A stretch of DNA of 17,279 nt from Oribacterium sp. (GTDB lineage Bacteria; Bacillota_A; Clostridia; Lachnospirales; Lachnospiraceae): NCBI GenBank assembly GCA_017940955.1, contig JAGAXP010000150.1, forward strand, positions 1 to 17,279, in the 5' to 3' direction. Under the pieces are notes generated by a model. The model did no database searches. It was not told the origin of the DNA and was given only the letters and a program-made list of their open reading frames with translations. Positions 1 to 7,695 of the stretch are shown one piece after another. Position 1 is the stretch's first letter; each line of letters begins with the position of its first letter. Both the position numbers and the translations under genes were made by a program.

Positions 1-1275
1 CGAGGCTGTTCCCTCTGTGACAACGGAACGCATAAAGGAGCCAAGAATTGATGCCTCTTCTTCCGTCATCAGACTTATCTTTTCGCCTTCCTCAAACACT
101 TTGATAACATTTCCCTCAGCGGACTGAACCTGTTTCAGCACCTGAGGCGCCGAAAGGACACCTCCGTTTGCTATAGCTGATGCAAGGATTACCTCATGGA
201 GGGGGCTCATCATGGTCTCCCCCTGTCCGATGGCGGTCTGCATCATGGTCCAGGTACCTGAGTCAGCATTAACATTGAACCTGCTGTTTTTAGAAGAAAG
301 GGCTATGGGCAGCTCCTGGTTGAACAAAAGCTCTTCAGCGGTTTTAGCCAGCTTCGTTTTATTTACCATAGTGCCTATCTTTGCAAAGGCAGAATTGCAG
401 GAGTAGGCAAATGCTTCCTGCAGGTCCTCCTTCCCATGCTCCTCACCGCTGTAGCAATGCACCACATAGTCTTTGTCTTCATCATCCCGGTACTCTCCGT
501 CACAATTGAAGGAAAAGCTTTTGTAGTCATTGGGATGCTCTCTTATATACTCAAGAGCCATAACGAGCTTGAATGTTGAACCCGGAGCATAAAGTCCCTG
601 AGTGCATCTGTTGAGAAGGGGAGCCTCTGAGTTTTCATCGTTAACGATACTGTCCCAGTCCTCTACGATTGTGTTTGGATTAAAGCTTGGCTTTGAAGCC
701 ATGGCAAGGATTTCTCCGGTTTTCGGGTTAACGGCTATAACTGCACCATTATGCTCCCCCAACGCTTCATAAGCCACCTTCTGAATCCCCGCATCCAGGG
801 TAATGATCACATTATCCCCCAGGCTCTTGGTTTCCGTTATCTCATTTGCCACTTGAATCACAGGATTAGAGTTTGATTCCATAAGGTAGAAATTGGCAAG
901 AGACTCGATGCCGGTCTTTCCTTTGGTTGAGTATCCCACAGTCTGCGCAAATACTTTCCCCAGAGGATATTCTCTCTTCTCTGAATAGCTGCCTTTAGGA
1001 TTATCAGATCCATCCTCGTTTTTTCTGGTATCGGTAACTACCGTTCTTGCCAAGACCTGTCCGTCCGAGGATATTATGGCACCTCTTACGAAGCGGTTGT
1101 CAAATACTTCCATTCTGGGGTTGTAGGCATTACCCATAAGCTCATCCGAACGCCAGCCTATGAAGTACACCATATAGCCGATCATGGCAAAAAACAGCAG
1201 CGCAAAGAAATAGATGAACCCCACTATATTTTTATTTGTAATTTTCCCCCTTGAACGGGATTTGTTTTTTTCCAT
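1..1275 (-). CDS. Class B penicillin-binding protein (transpeptidase), C-terminus cut by window edge
   Basis: Membrane-anchored D,D-transpeptidase that cross-links peptidoglycan outside the membrane. The gene starts at ATG 1275 and stays open for 425 codons to the window edge. A short basic N-terminus is followed by one membrane segment at about residues 17-39, then a dimerisation-type region. The penicillin-binding domain shows the active-site tetrad S-T-F-K (Ser233, in APGSTFK) and the second motif S-C-N (residues 292-294). The third motif (KTG) should lie just beyond the edge: the last visible residues, EGTAS, resemble the stretch that precedes it in this family. It lies 92 bp downstream of a SEDS gene, the classic SEDS/bPBP pairing, and most resembles PbpA-type proteins. 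The ribosome binding site is weak, so the two genes may be translationally linked. Whether it serves septation or elongation is not decidable here. Confidence 0.93.
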   Translation of the reverse strand, partial: MEKNKSRSRGKITNKNIVGFIYFFALLFFAMIGYMVYFIGWRSDELMGNAYNPRMEVFDNRFVRGAIISSDGQVLARTVVTDTRKNEDGSDNPKGSYSEKREYPLGKVFAQTVGYSTKGKTGIESLANFYLMESNSNPVIQVANEITETKSLGDNVIITLDAGIQKVAYEALGEHNGAVIAVNPKTGEILAMASKPSFNPNTIVEDWDSIVNDENSEAPLLNRCTQGLYAPGSTFKLVMALEYIREHPNDYKSFSFNCDGEYRDDEDKDYVVHCYSGEEHGKEDLQEAFAYSCNSAFAKIGTMVNKTKLAKTAEELLFNQELPIALSSKNSRFNVNADSGTWTMMQTAIGQGETMMSPLHEVILASAIANGGVLSAPQVLKQVQSAEGNVIKVFEEGEKISLMTEEEASILGSFMRSVVTEGTAS

Positions 1276-1367
1276 CTGATGTAAAACCTATATTCGTTTG
1301 GAAACCACTGATAAAGTCGTTTCTTCTTTAAATTTCAGATTATGGCTACAACAATCTGTCCTATACT

Positions 1368-2795
1368 TCACAGATCTTCCACACTGACATTATTACCTCT
1401 GTACCCCGGAACCACATCAGAAAAAACATCCTCAAACAGAGTATCCACTCCGAAATCCGGATCATCCTCTGACATCTCGTATTCATCGAACTCGTCTTCA
1501 TTGCCCTGGATAATGTAAAGAGCCTGAATAATGGCGAAAACAATGAAGGCTGAAACCAGGGAAGATCCACCATAGCTCACGAAAGGAAGGGTAACACCTG
1601 TGGAAGGTATAAACTTTATGGCGCCTCCTATGGTAAGGAACACCTGAACTATGTACTCGATGGCAAGCCCGACAGCCACATACTTATAGAAGCTGTCCCT
1701 CATATATGTGGCGATGACCATCATCTGCATGAAGCATCCCAGGCACACAAGGGTAATGCATATGGCGGTTATTGCCCCCATCTCCTCGGAAATAGCCGAA
1801 ATGATGAAGTCCTTTTCAACAATCGGAATCTTGTTGGGAAGTCCCTGGAAAAGTCCAAGCCCCGCAAATCCGCCTGTTCCTATGGCAAAAAGTGACTGGG
1901 TAATCTGATAGCCCTTATTGTCGATATCAGCCCAGGGGTCTATCCACGCGAAAACTCTGGTTCGTACATGACTGAAAGCAAAATAGGAAAATATCGCTGC
2001 CAGTGCCATGCCAACATTACCGAGAGCCAGATACAGCCAGTTATTGGTTGCGATATAAAGGATAACAAGGTAAGACACAAAGAAAATGAGAGCGGACCCA
2101 AGATCCTTACATAAAACAAGAACAAGCATATGAAGTCCTGCCACCAGGGAGGTATATACTATATCCCTGAAGCTTTCCGCACAGCTAAGCATTCCCGAAA
2201 CCGCCAGAATAAAGGTGATCTTTACAAGTTCTGAAGCCTGAAAGGTAAATCCTCCGATGGAAATGGACATCTTCGCACCATAGCTGGTGGCTCCGATTAT
2301 CAGCACTATCCCCTGCATAAGTATTCCCACCGCAGCAAAAACATATTTCCATCTCACAAGATCCCATACTTTATCAATGATATAAGGTATGACAAGCGTC
2401 AATGCTGCTGCCCCCACCATAATTATAAACTGCTTTATGGCTTTACTCATATCGAGACGTTCCAACATGATGAGACCATAGGCCATAAAGAACACTGTAT
2501 TGTTAAGTAACAGCCGGTTAATGTTTCTGTATATACGCTTGGATACAAAAACATAAATTGCGAAAAACAGAAGCTGAACCAGATAAAAGATCACAGCACT
2601 GATCTCTCCGGTTTTAAGATAAACTGTCAGGTTCATAAGAAAATGTACTAACAAAATGATGCGAAACTGCCAGTAGCACAGCGGATCCGCATCATCCTCG
2701 TCAGGTATCGTAAGATACCTGAAATTGCAATATGTATAAAGAACTATCAAAATTAACTGAATATACTTTGTAGCTGTAATATATAAATTTACCAT
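1368..2795 (-). CDS. SEDS-family peptidoglycan glycosyltransferase (FtsW/RodA/SpoVE family)
   Basis: Polytopic membrane protein of 475 aa that polymerises lipid II into glycan strands together with a class B PBP. Family landmarks are clear: KDLGSA near residue 230, the R-x-R...W-x-DP block at 277-290, GYQITQSLFAIGTGG at 295-309, the catalytic-type Asp in EKDFI (Asp329) followed by SEE (336-338), and TGVTLPFVSYGGSS at 399-412. The N-terminal about 150 residues add extra hydrophobic helices before the core, and the protein ends in an acidic cytoplasmic-looking tail (residues 432-475, rich in D and E). The ATG at 2795 has no clear Shine-Dalgarno sequence. An in-frame TAA directly precedes it, so the protein cannot start further upstream. 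The PBP partner follows downstream. RodA or FtsW is not distinguishable from sequence alone; the PBP pairing resembles the actinobacterial rodA-pbpA arrangement. Confidence 0.93.
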   Translation of the reverse strand: MVNLYITATKYIQLILIVLYTYCNFRYLTIPDEDDADPLCYWQFRIILLVHFLMNLTVYLKTGEISAVIFYLVQLLFFAIYVFVSKRIYRNINRLLLNNTVFFMAYGLIMLERLDMSKAIKQFIIMVGAAALTLVIPYIIDKVWDLVRWKYVFAAVGILMQGIVLIIGATSYGAKMSISIGGFTFQASELVKITFILAVSGMLSCAESFRDIVYTSLVAGLHMLVLVLCKDLGSALIFFVSYLVILYIATNNWLYLALGNVGMALAAIFSYFAFSHVRTRVFAWIDPWADIDNKGYQITQSLFAIGTGGFAGLGLFQGLPNKIPIVEKDFIISAISEEMGAITAICITLVCLGCFMQMMVIATYMRDSFYKYVAVGLAIEYIVQVFLTIGGAIKFIPSTGVTLPFVSYGGSSLVSAFIVFAIIQALYIIQGNEDEFDEYEMSEDDPDFGVDTLFEDVFSDVVPGYRGNNVSVEDL

Positions 2796-2828
2796 TTAAA
2801 CACCCATACCGATACCGGCACAAAACAT
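2796..2828 (-). CDS. Possible 10-codon leader ORF ending at the SEDS gene start
   Basis: A tiny ORF (MFCAGIGMGV) has a strong Shine-Dalgarno AGGAGG (2834-2839), 5 nt before its ATG. Its TAA stop (2796-2798) directly abuts the ATG of the SEDS gene in the same frame. The SEDS gene has no good site of its own, so translation of this leader could deliver ribosomes to it. The rest of the 178-bp gap up to 2973 contains only a weak promoter-like pair (TTGTTA-N17-TATTGC on the minus strand) and a TGCAATTGCA palindrome; no terminator was seen. Translation of the leader is inferred, not shown. Confidence 0.35.
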   Translation of the reverse strand: MFCAGIGMGV

Positions 2829-2973
2829 GCATCCCTCCTGCAAAGTCATTTGCTATTCTGATCCCGGATCCAGCTCAGGAGCCATCCTGCAAAAACGTGC
2901 TCTCTAAAGTATGCAATTGCAATAGTCGTCTTAGAGCTATTTAACAAAAAACCGGATGATCTCAAACACCAAC

Positions 2974-4257
2974 TCATTCTATTCCATGCCTGAAATGTCC
3001 CCTCGTCATCGCCACGGGCACTGCCCCGGAAAGAATCTTCCGTACTTCATTTTCCGACTCTATGGAAAAATCATACCGTACACTCTCAGGATCAAGCGCA
3101 CTTATATCTCCCTCAAGATCATATAAAACCAGAGGCTCCGCATTGAAGATCTGGTTATAGCAGTACTTACAGTAACATCTCACCGGCATATCCTTTTGCA
3201 TACGGTCTCTCAAACGAAGTATCCTGTTACGGTGATCACATCTGTCAGAGGTTCTCTGTATACAATTGGCGCTCACCATCATGGGAAGATGCCCATAAAC
3301 CAGCGCCTCATAGGGCACTGTCCTGAGTCTCTCATCCGATTCATTCTCTTTGAGAGATTTTCTCAGCCCCATACATTCTCTGCCGGTAAGCTCTATGGGA
3401 TAAGTGAGACCTTCCGCTCCCAGATCCAAAAGCATGGAAACCGCCTCAGTGTTGTATCCGTAACAAGTATAATCAAAAATCTTCTTTATAGTATTTAAAC
3501 CTTTATTACCTGTTTCTGAAGGTCTTTGTTCTGAATACTTATGTTCCGAATGTTCTGTATCCGAAAGCATCATTGCTTCATCAAAGCTTCTGATAAGAAC
3601 CGCATCAGGAGCTGCCCCGAGCTTTACCAGATTTTCGAGAAGCTTCCGGGAATTAAGGAAAGGATCCGTCTCCCTCTCAATGCGTCTGAGTCTTAGTCCG
3701 CATTCTTTTCCGGAAGCTCTGATGCTTTTGAATATTTCCGCGAATGCTTCTGCCTCGTATTCATCCTCTGTAACCGCATGTTTTTCAACCTTGTTCTTCA
3801 GTATTCGGCTATCACCAATCAGCTCCTTTGCTCCCTTAGAGCCGATTCCATCTTTTTCGGAAACCAACTCCGGAATCCCAAAGCAGGCTTCGTCAACATA
3901 AATTCTACTGACAGCTTTTATATCCATCACAGCCTTAAGCTGTGCCTCTGTTTCAACGGAGACACTGACCGGCATAAGCCAGTCTTCCGCAGACAGACCA
4001 TAAGCTACAGGTTCACTCTTTGCTTCCTTTGAACGTTCCTTTGAGCTATCCTTTAAACTTCCCTTTGAACTATTCTTTGAATTTCCCTTTGAACTATCTC
4101 TGAAATTTTCTTTGAGATTTCCCTTAGGATTCTCCCGGGAGTTTTCCTTAAATCTTTCCTTCAGAGGTTTCTGCTTTTTATAGTCATTATTCCGGTTTCT
4201 GCTGTCATTCTTTCCTGTATTCTTTTTATCATTCCGCGAGTTGTCTCTTCGAACCAC
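2974..4257 (-). CDS. U32-family protein, C-terminal half type, with repetitive basic N-terminus
   Basis: A 427-aa protein. It starts at GTG 4257, supported by GAGGAG 7-8 nt upstream, and overlaps the upstream U32 gene by 29 bp in another frame. Residues 1-82 are a hydrophilic, low-complexity tail rich in K, N, S, R and E. Residues about 95-427 look like the second half of long clostridial U32 proteins: PYEALVYGHLPMMVSANC (315-332), further cysteines at 340, 361, 363 and 366, and the ending T-R-G-H-F-R-H-G-I-E, which matches the usual tail of such proteins. The HGA.C...SG.C signature of the first half is absent here but present in the neighbour. It probably works with that neighbour as one unit, perhaps in prephenate-dependent tRNA hydroxylation as known for TrhP homologues. 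Protease activity, implied by the old family name, is doubtful. Confidence 0.82.
   Translation of the reverse strand: MVRRDNSRNDKKNTGKNDSRNRNNDYKKQKPLKERFKENSRENPKGNLKENFRDSSKGNSKNSSKGSLKDSSKERSKEAKSEPVAYGLSAEDWLMPVSVSVETEAQLKAVMDIKAVSRIYVDEACFGIPELVSEKDGIGSKGAKELIGDSRILKNKVEKHAVTEDEYEAEAFAEIFKSIRASGKECGLRLRRIERETDPFLNSRKLLENLVKLGAAPDAVLIRSFDEAMMLSDTEHSEHKYSEQRPSETGNKGLNTIKKIFDYTCYGYNTEAVSMLLDLGAEGLTYPIELTGRECMGLRKSLKENESDERLRTVPYEALVYGHLPMMVSANCIQRTSDRCDHRNRILRLRDRMQKDMPVRCYCKYCYNQIFNAEPLVLYDLEGDISALDPESVRYDFSIESENEVRKILSGAVPVAMTRGHFRHGIE
4012..4167 (-). repeat. Tandem tetrapeptide-coding repeat (12-bp period, 13 units)
   Basis: Residues 31-82 of the U32 C-terminal-half protein read as 13 consecutive four-residue units, starting PLKE RFKE NSRE NPKG and continuing to RSKE AKSE. 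The pattern is x-x-(K/R)-(E/G/D/N), with N or S usually at unit position 1, so the underlying DNA has a degenerate 12-bp period. The stretch is strongly hydrophilic and probably disordered, forming a linker or basic tail before the folded domain. Confidence 0.75.
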
Positions 4258-5629
4258 TTAAAATCTCCTCTTCGTACCTTTCCAGCGCTTCTCTTCTTAA
4301 CTGATTAAGCTTTCCCACCGGATAAAACGCATCAGGGCTGATATTGACCCTTATGTCCGTGAAGCTGAACGCTGTTCCGCCGGTTTTTCTGAGCTTTTCT
4401 TCAACATCTTTTGCCGTCATGGGACGATTTTCCGCAGCCATAACATTATCACCGGAAACCACGGTGACCATCCTGCCGCCCCGATCTGTCAGAGTTAGCA
4501 CCACCGGTCCTCCGGTTTCCATCACCATATCTGCTTCCAGAGATATCGTGCGGTTTTTGTCTATAAACTCACTCTCGATGTAACTAAGAACCTCCTTATC
4601 GATTTCACGGAATTTCTTCTCCTCTATGGCGATCATATCCGCACCGTTATGCTTTTTGAGATAGCTGGTGGTGCCGCCTCTGTCGAAAACCTCCCTGAGT
4701 ATCTTCTTATCTTCGGGATCCACAATGTAAGTCTCTGTTTCTCCGTCCAGATATTTCATGGCCAGATTCAGATACTTTCTGTAGACACTGACAACCCCCG
4801 CCGTATATACCGGCGATTTCATACGTCCTTCAATCTTGAAGCTGTAAGCCCCGGCTTTAATGAGTTCCGGCAAAAAGTCCAGAGTCTCCATGTCCTTCAT
4901 GCTGAGAAGATACCCCTTTTTCCGAAGCTCTCCCGATGTCTTTCCGTTTTTCGGATTTGCCAATGCTTTCGCCCCGTCAGCAGTCTCTCCGCGGCTGATG
5001 CTCTCATAGCACAAACGACAGGTTCCGGCGCAGCGTCCTCTGTTACCTGATCTTCCGCCCAGAAGCGAAGACATAAAACAGGCTCCGGAGAAGCTGTAAC
5101 ACATGGCTCCATGACAGAAAACCTCCAGCTCCATTCCGGTTTCATCATGAATCTTTTTTATCTCTCCAAGACTTAATTCACGGCTCACCACGGCTCTGGT
5201 CATACCGAATTTCTGCGCCATGCGGGCACCCGACACGCTTGAGATGGTCTCCTGCGTACTTGCATGAACAGGAAGACCGGGAAACATTTCATGAACCTTC
5301 TTAACAGCCCCCAGATCCTGCATTATGAGACCGTCCACTCCGGCTTCATAATAAGGTTTCAGGTATGAAAAAAGCTCTTTAAGTTCCTGATCCTTAAAGA
5401 GTATGTTTACCGTCATATAAAGTTTTACCGAGAAGAGATGACAGTAACGGATGGCCTCCATTACCATATCTTCCTCCTCGGCTGTTGCTGAATCCGCATA
5501 GGCTCTTGCGCCAAATTTCCTGCCACCCATGTAAATGGCATCGGCGCCTGCATTAACCGCTGCCACCACCGATTTAAAGGAACCGGCCGGTGCCAGCAGT
5601 TCTACACGTTTATCTCTGATTATTTTCAT
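4229..5629 (-). CDS. U32-family protein (TrhP-like), probable tRNA U34 hydroxylation factor
   Basis: A 466-aa TIM-barrel type U32 protein. It opens with ELLAPAGSFKSVVAAVNAGA (residues 10-29), then MQDLGAV (103-109), HASTQ (122-126), and the U32 signature EVFCHGAMC (169-177), SGAC (181-184) and SGNRGRCAGTCR (194-205). Six cysteines are clustered at 172-207. Later comes FKIEGRMKSP, also typical of the family. E. coli TrhP and B. subtilis YrrN/YrrO, in the same family, need prephenate and make 5-hydroxyuridine at tRNA position 34; that role is inferred here by family. The start is ATG 5629, 9 nt after the zapA stop, with no clear Shine-Dalgarno, suggesting translational coupling to zapA. The end overlaps the next U32 gene by 29 bp. 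Older annotation as a collagenase-like peptidase is probably misleading. Confidence 0.9.
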   Translation of the reverse strand: MKIIRDKRVELLAPAGSFKSVVAAVNAGADAIYMGGRKFGARAYADSATAEEEDMVMEAIRYCHLFSVKLYMTVNILFKDQELKELFSYLKPYYEAGVDGLIMQDLGAVKKVHEMFPGLPVHASTQETISSVSGARMAQKFGMTRAVVSRELSLGEIKKIHDETGMELEVFCHGAMCYSFSGACFMSSLLGGRSGNRGRCAGTCRLCYESISRGETADGAKALANPKNGKTSGELRKKGYLLSMKDMETLDFLPELIKAGAYSFKIEGRMKSPVYTAGVVSVYRKYLNLAMKYLDGETETYIVDPEDKKILREVFDRGGTTSYLKKHNGADMIAIEEKKFREIDKEVLSYIESEFIDKNRTISLEADMVMETGGPVVLTLTDRGGRMVTVVSGDNVMAAENRPMTAKDVEEKLRKTGGTAFSFTDIRVNISPDAFYPVGKLNQLRREALERYEEEILSGSKRQLAE

Positions 5630-5638
5630 ATTTTAAAA

Positions 5639-6094
5639 TCAATTCTTTTTTCTTGCTCCTGTTGTGATGGAAGTAACCTTATCATCCCCTGTAAGAGCAT
5701 TATCTCTCGCATCTCTGGCAGCAAGCTTAGCTTCAAGCTCCGCAAGACGCTTCTGAGTATCAGCAAGTTCCTTAATATTATTCTCGAGCTTCATCTGATA
5801 ATTAACCAGATCATGCTTTAAACTGTAGCACTCGCGCTCTGCCTCGTCCTTTTCTCTTTCAAATTTCCGGGTCTTATCCTGCTCACGGAAAAGATCGTCA
5901 CATATATTTATTTCCAGAAGTAATGCTTTTAAGTTGTCATCCAGCTTGTTGTAATTGGCAACCATTTTTTTAAAATCAAGAACCTTCTGATTGAGATAGC
6001 TTGCCACTTCATGCATGTATCCTTCTGTTGCATTGCCTGAAAGCTGATATATCTTTCCGTCGATAACGACTTCTACTGTATTTTTTTCTGCCAT
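5639..6094 (-). CDS. zapA: Cell division protein ZapA
   Basis: A 151-aa cytoplasmic protein that binds and bundles FtsZ filaments at the division ring. Residues 5-70 form the ZapA domain: VEVVIDGKIYQLSG, then a helix with YLNQKV and KALLLEINICDDLF. Residues about 72-130 are a long charged coiled coil, and the tail is basic (ARKKN). I chose ATG 6094 although the frame is open to 6232: the family begins here, and a consensus promoter at 6144-6172 lies inside the longer reading, so an upstream start would not be transcribed from it. It is the first gene of a likely operon with the two U32 genes, and perhaps with the SEDS and PBP genes further on. Confidence 0.9.
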   Translation of the reverse strand: MAEKNTVEVVIDGKIYQLSGNATEGYMHEVASYLNQKVLDFKKMVANYNKLDDNLKALLLEINICDDLFREQDKTRKFEREKDEAERECYSLKHDLVNYQMKLENNIKELADTQKRLAELEAKLAARDARDNALTGDDKVTSITTGARKKN

Positions 6095-6143
6095 GGATTT
6101 ACTCTCTGTTCTTTCTATAATATGTACACCAAAAATACACCGA

Positions 6144-6172
6144 ATCTTACTACACTCCGGTGATTTTGTCAA
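6144..6172 (-). promoter_or_regulatory. Strong sigma-A promoter of the zapA operon
   Basis: On the minus strand the -35 box TTGACA (6167-6172, perfect) and the -10 box TAAGAT (6144-6149) are separated by exactly 17 nt. Transcription would start near 6137, leaving a leader of about 40 nt before the zapA ATG at 6094. Confidence 0.85.
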
Positions 6173-6195
6173 ATGTGCAAGGCCTCGCAGAACCT

Positions 6196-6215
6196 TACAA
6201 TACATGTATATTGTA
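6196..6215. promoter_or_regulatory. 20-bp palindrome upstream of zapA promoter
   Basis: TACAATACATGTATATTGTA consists of 7-bp inverted arms (TACAATA/TATTGTA) around CATGTA. It ends 24 bp upstream of the zapA -35 box, a plausible position for an operator. No matching regulator is visible in the window. Confidence 0.35.
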
Positions 6216-6251
6216 CCACATAACAGCCCCATTAAAACAGAGATATATGAG

Positions 6252-6280
6252 GAAATGCTGTTTTAGCCAAGAAATGCTGT
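6252..6280. repeat. Two direct copies of GAAATGCTGT beside the inverted-repeat element
   Basis: The 10-mer GAAATGCTGT occurs at 6252-6261 and again at 6271-6280, just at the left edge of the inverted-repeat element. Its core AATGCT recurs at the right edge (6562-6567). These may be target-duplication scars. Confidence 0.6.
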
Positions 6281-6561
6281 AACAGTTCAGCCGTGGCACA
6301 TGAAGGGCCGAGCCGGCGGGCATCCGGTTGAATGCGTTGAGCTGAGTCGAGAAAAATCAAAATTGGACATCTTAGAGGCTCTTGATTCCATTTTCCTTAG
6401 CCCCCTCGCCAAGTCAGATTTTTCATAAAGAAAACATCTGACATTGGCGAGGGTCTAGAGCCTCTTAGATGTCCAATTTTAGATTTTTCCGACGAAGCGA
6501 CTCGCATTCAACCGGATGCCCGCCGGCTCGGCTCTGCTTGTGCCACGGCTGAACTTGTTAC
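6279..6561. mobile_element. MITE-like long inverted-repeat element, non-coding, no transposase
   Basis: About 283 bp folding into one long hairpin. The ends match (GTAACAGTTCAGCCGTGGCA on the left, the same with one extra A on the right, inverted). The arms contain a perfect 16-bp pair (6285-6300 / 6539-6554), a perfect 30-bp GC-rich pair (6307-6336 / 6503-6532) and a further near-perfect stretch around 6359-6382 / 6457-6480. A nested stem, CCCTCGCCA (6403-6411) with TGGCGAGGG (6445-6453), closes the tip. AATGCT flanks both ends (6273-6278 and 6562-6567), as a 6-bp target duplication would. No ORF lies inside. It fills most of the 471-bp gap between zapA and ruvB and begins 4 bp after the ruvB stop, so ruvB mRNA would carry it as a 3' structure. 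It could instead be a fixed structured RNA element. Confidence 0.75.
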
Positions 6562-6565
6562 AATG

Positions 6566-7576
6566 CTACAGATCCAGTGTCTCCTGGTGAGGCAGACCCA
6601 GATGCCTATAGGCGTTGGCAGTGGCAACACGACCTCTGGGAGTTCTGTTTATAAGACCGTTCATGAGAAGATACGGCTCGTATACATCCTCAATGGTTCC
6701 GCTGTCTTCACCAAGGGCTGCCGCAAGGGTCTCCACACCGACGGGGCCACCGTTAAACTTTTCAATGATGGTCAGAAGGTAGGTCCTGTCGTTCTGATCC
6801 AGACCAAGCTTATCTACGTCCAGGATATCCAGTGCCATATCGGCAGCTTCCTTTGTGATCTTTCCGCCATACTTCACATCCGCAAAGTCTCTTACTCTCT
6901 TTAAAAGTCTGTTGGCAAGTCGAGGCGTTCCTCTGGATCTCAGAGCTATACGCTCGGCACCCTCATCATCTATCTCAACATTAAGAACATTTGCTGAACG
7001 CAGCACGATTTTTTTGAGCTCATCTTTATTGTAAAACTCAAGCTTTGATATGATGCCGAAACGGTCACGAAGAGGCGCCGACAGAAGTCCTGCTCTTGTG
7101 GTGGCACCGATAAGGGTAAAGTGCGGAAGATCAAGTCTTATGGATCTCGCCGTGGCATCCTTGCCCAGCATGATGTCTATGGCAAAATCCTCCATGGCAG
7201 GATAAAGTACTTCCTCCACCTGACGGTTAAGTCTGTGTATCTCATCCACAAACAGCACATCCCCTTCGGAAAGTCCGTTCAAAATAGCGGCTATTTCACC
7301 AGGTTTTTCGATTGCAGGACCGGAGGTCACCTTTATGTTCACACCGAGTTCATTGGCGATGATGTTGGAAATGGTTGTCTTTCCAAGTCCGGGAGGTCCG
7401 TAAAAAAGGCAATGATCAAGGGACTCTCCGCGGTTCTTCGCCGCTGTGATGTAGACCTTCATCATCTCCTTAAGCTTTGACTGCCCTATATAATCATCCA
7501 GCTTCTGTGGCCTGATCTTCGGCTCCAGCTGTCTGTCTTCTACTGTTTCATCTGTATTTATAATTCGACGTTCCAT
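6566..7576 (-). CDS. ruvB: Holliday junction branch migration ATPase RuvB
   Basis: A 336-aa AAA+ motor that drives branch migration of Holliday junctions with RuvA. Visible motifs are Walker A GPPGLGKT (60-67), Walker B with DEIH (111-114), sensor 1 GATTRAG (157-163), the arginine finger in SAPLRDRFG (Arg170), and the C-terminal winged-helix stretch [10 protein letters not shown]. Length is normal for the family. Start ATG 7576 has an AAAGGAAA ribosome site about 10 nt upstream. It follows ruvA after 159 bp; ruvAB pairs are often tighter. Its TAG stop overlaps the AATGCT flank of the downstream inverted-repeat element, so the very last residues could have been affected by an insertion, though the tail looks ordinary. 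Confidence 0.97.
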   Translation of the reverse strand: MERRIINTDETVEDRQLEPKIRPQKLDDYIGQSKLKEMMKVYITAAKNRGESLDHCLFYGPPGLGKTTISNIIANELGVNIKVTSGPAIEKPGEIAAILNGLSEGDVLFVDEIHRLNRQVEEVLYPAMEDFAIDIMLGKDATARSIRLDLPHFTLIGATTRAGLLSAPLRDRFGIISKLEFYNKDELKKIVLRSANVLNVEIDDEGAERIALRSRGTPRLANRLLKRVRDFADVKYGGKITKEAADMALDILDVDKLGLDQNDRTYLLTIIEKFNGGPVGVETLAAALGEDSGTIEDVYEPYLLMNGLINRTPRGRVATANAYRHLGLPHQETLDL

Positions 7577-7601
7577 CCAGAATAATTTCCTTTATCTTAT
7601 A

Positions 7602-7695
7602 GGATATCGATTTTCCCAAAAAATCCGGTATCCGTACCTGCAGTTTTTTGGCGTCAGCCAAAAAGGTGTCTCGTATAGCGTGATTTCCGGACGCT
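7602..7695. other. Structured spacer between ruvA and ruvB (three small hairpins)
   Basis: Three hairpins sit in the 159-bp spacer. The first has GATTTT (7609-7614) paired with AAAATC (7620-7625), extended outward by GGATAT/GTATCC (7602-7607 / 7628-7633). The second has TTTTTGGC/GCCAAAAA (7645-7652 / 7657-7664) around a 4-nt loop. The third has AGCGT/ACGCT (7677-7681 / 7691-7695). None is followed by a T run on the minus strand, so none is a good terminator for ruvA. On the plus strand the third is followed by TTTTTT, but no plus-strand gene ends here. Confidence 0.5.

Noticed and set aside
3250..3265. TGTATACAATTG resembling the GntR operator
   Set aside because: It lies inside coding sequence of the U32 gene, far from any promoter; a chance match.
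4649..5050. 133-aa plus-strand ORF
   Set aside because: Lies wholly inside the well-supported U32 gene on the other strand, has no family resemblance and is best seen as a shadow.
6095..6232. 46-residue N-terminal extension of ZapA
   Set aside because: It would contain the consensus promoter, does not resemble the family, and the ATG at 6094 matches the usual ZapA start.
7645..7664. TTTTTGGC/GCCAAAAA hairpin as a ruvA terminator
   Set aside because: No T run follows the stem on the minus strand, and ruvB follows in the same direction.
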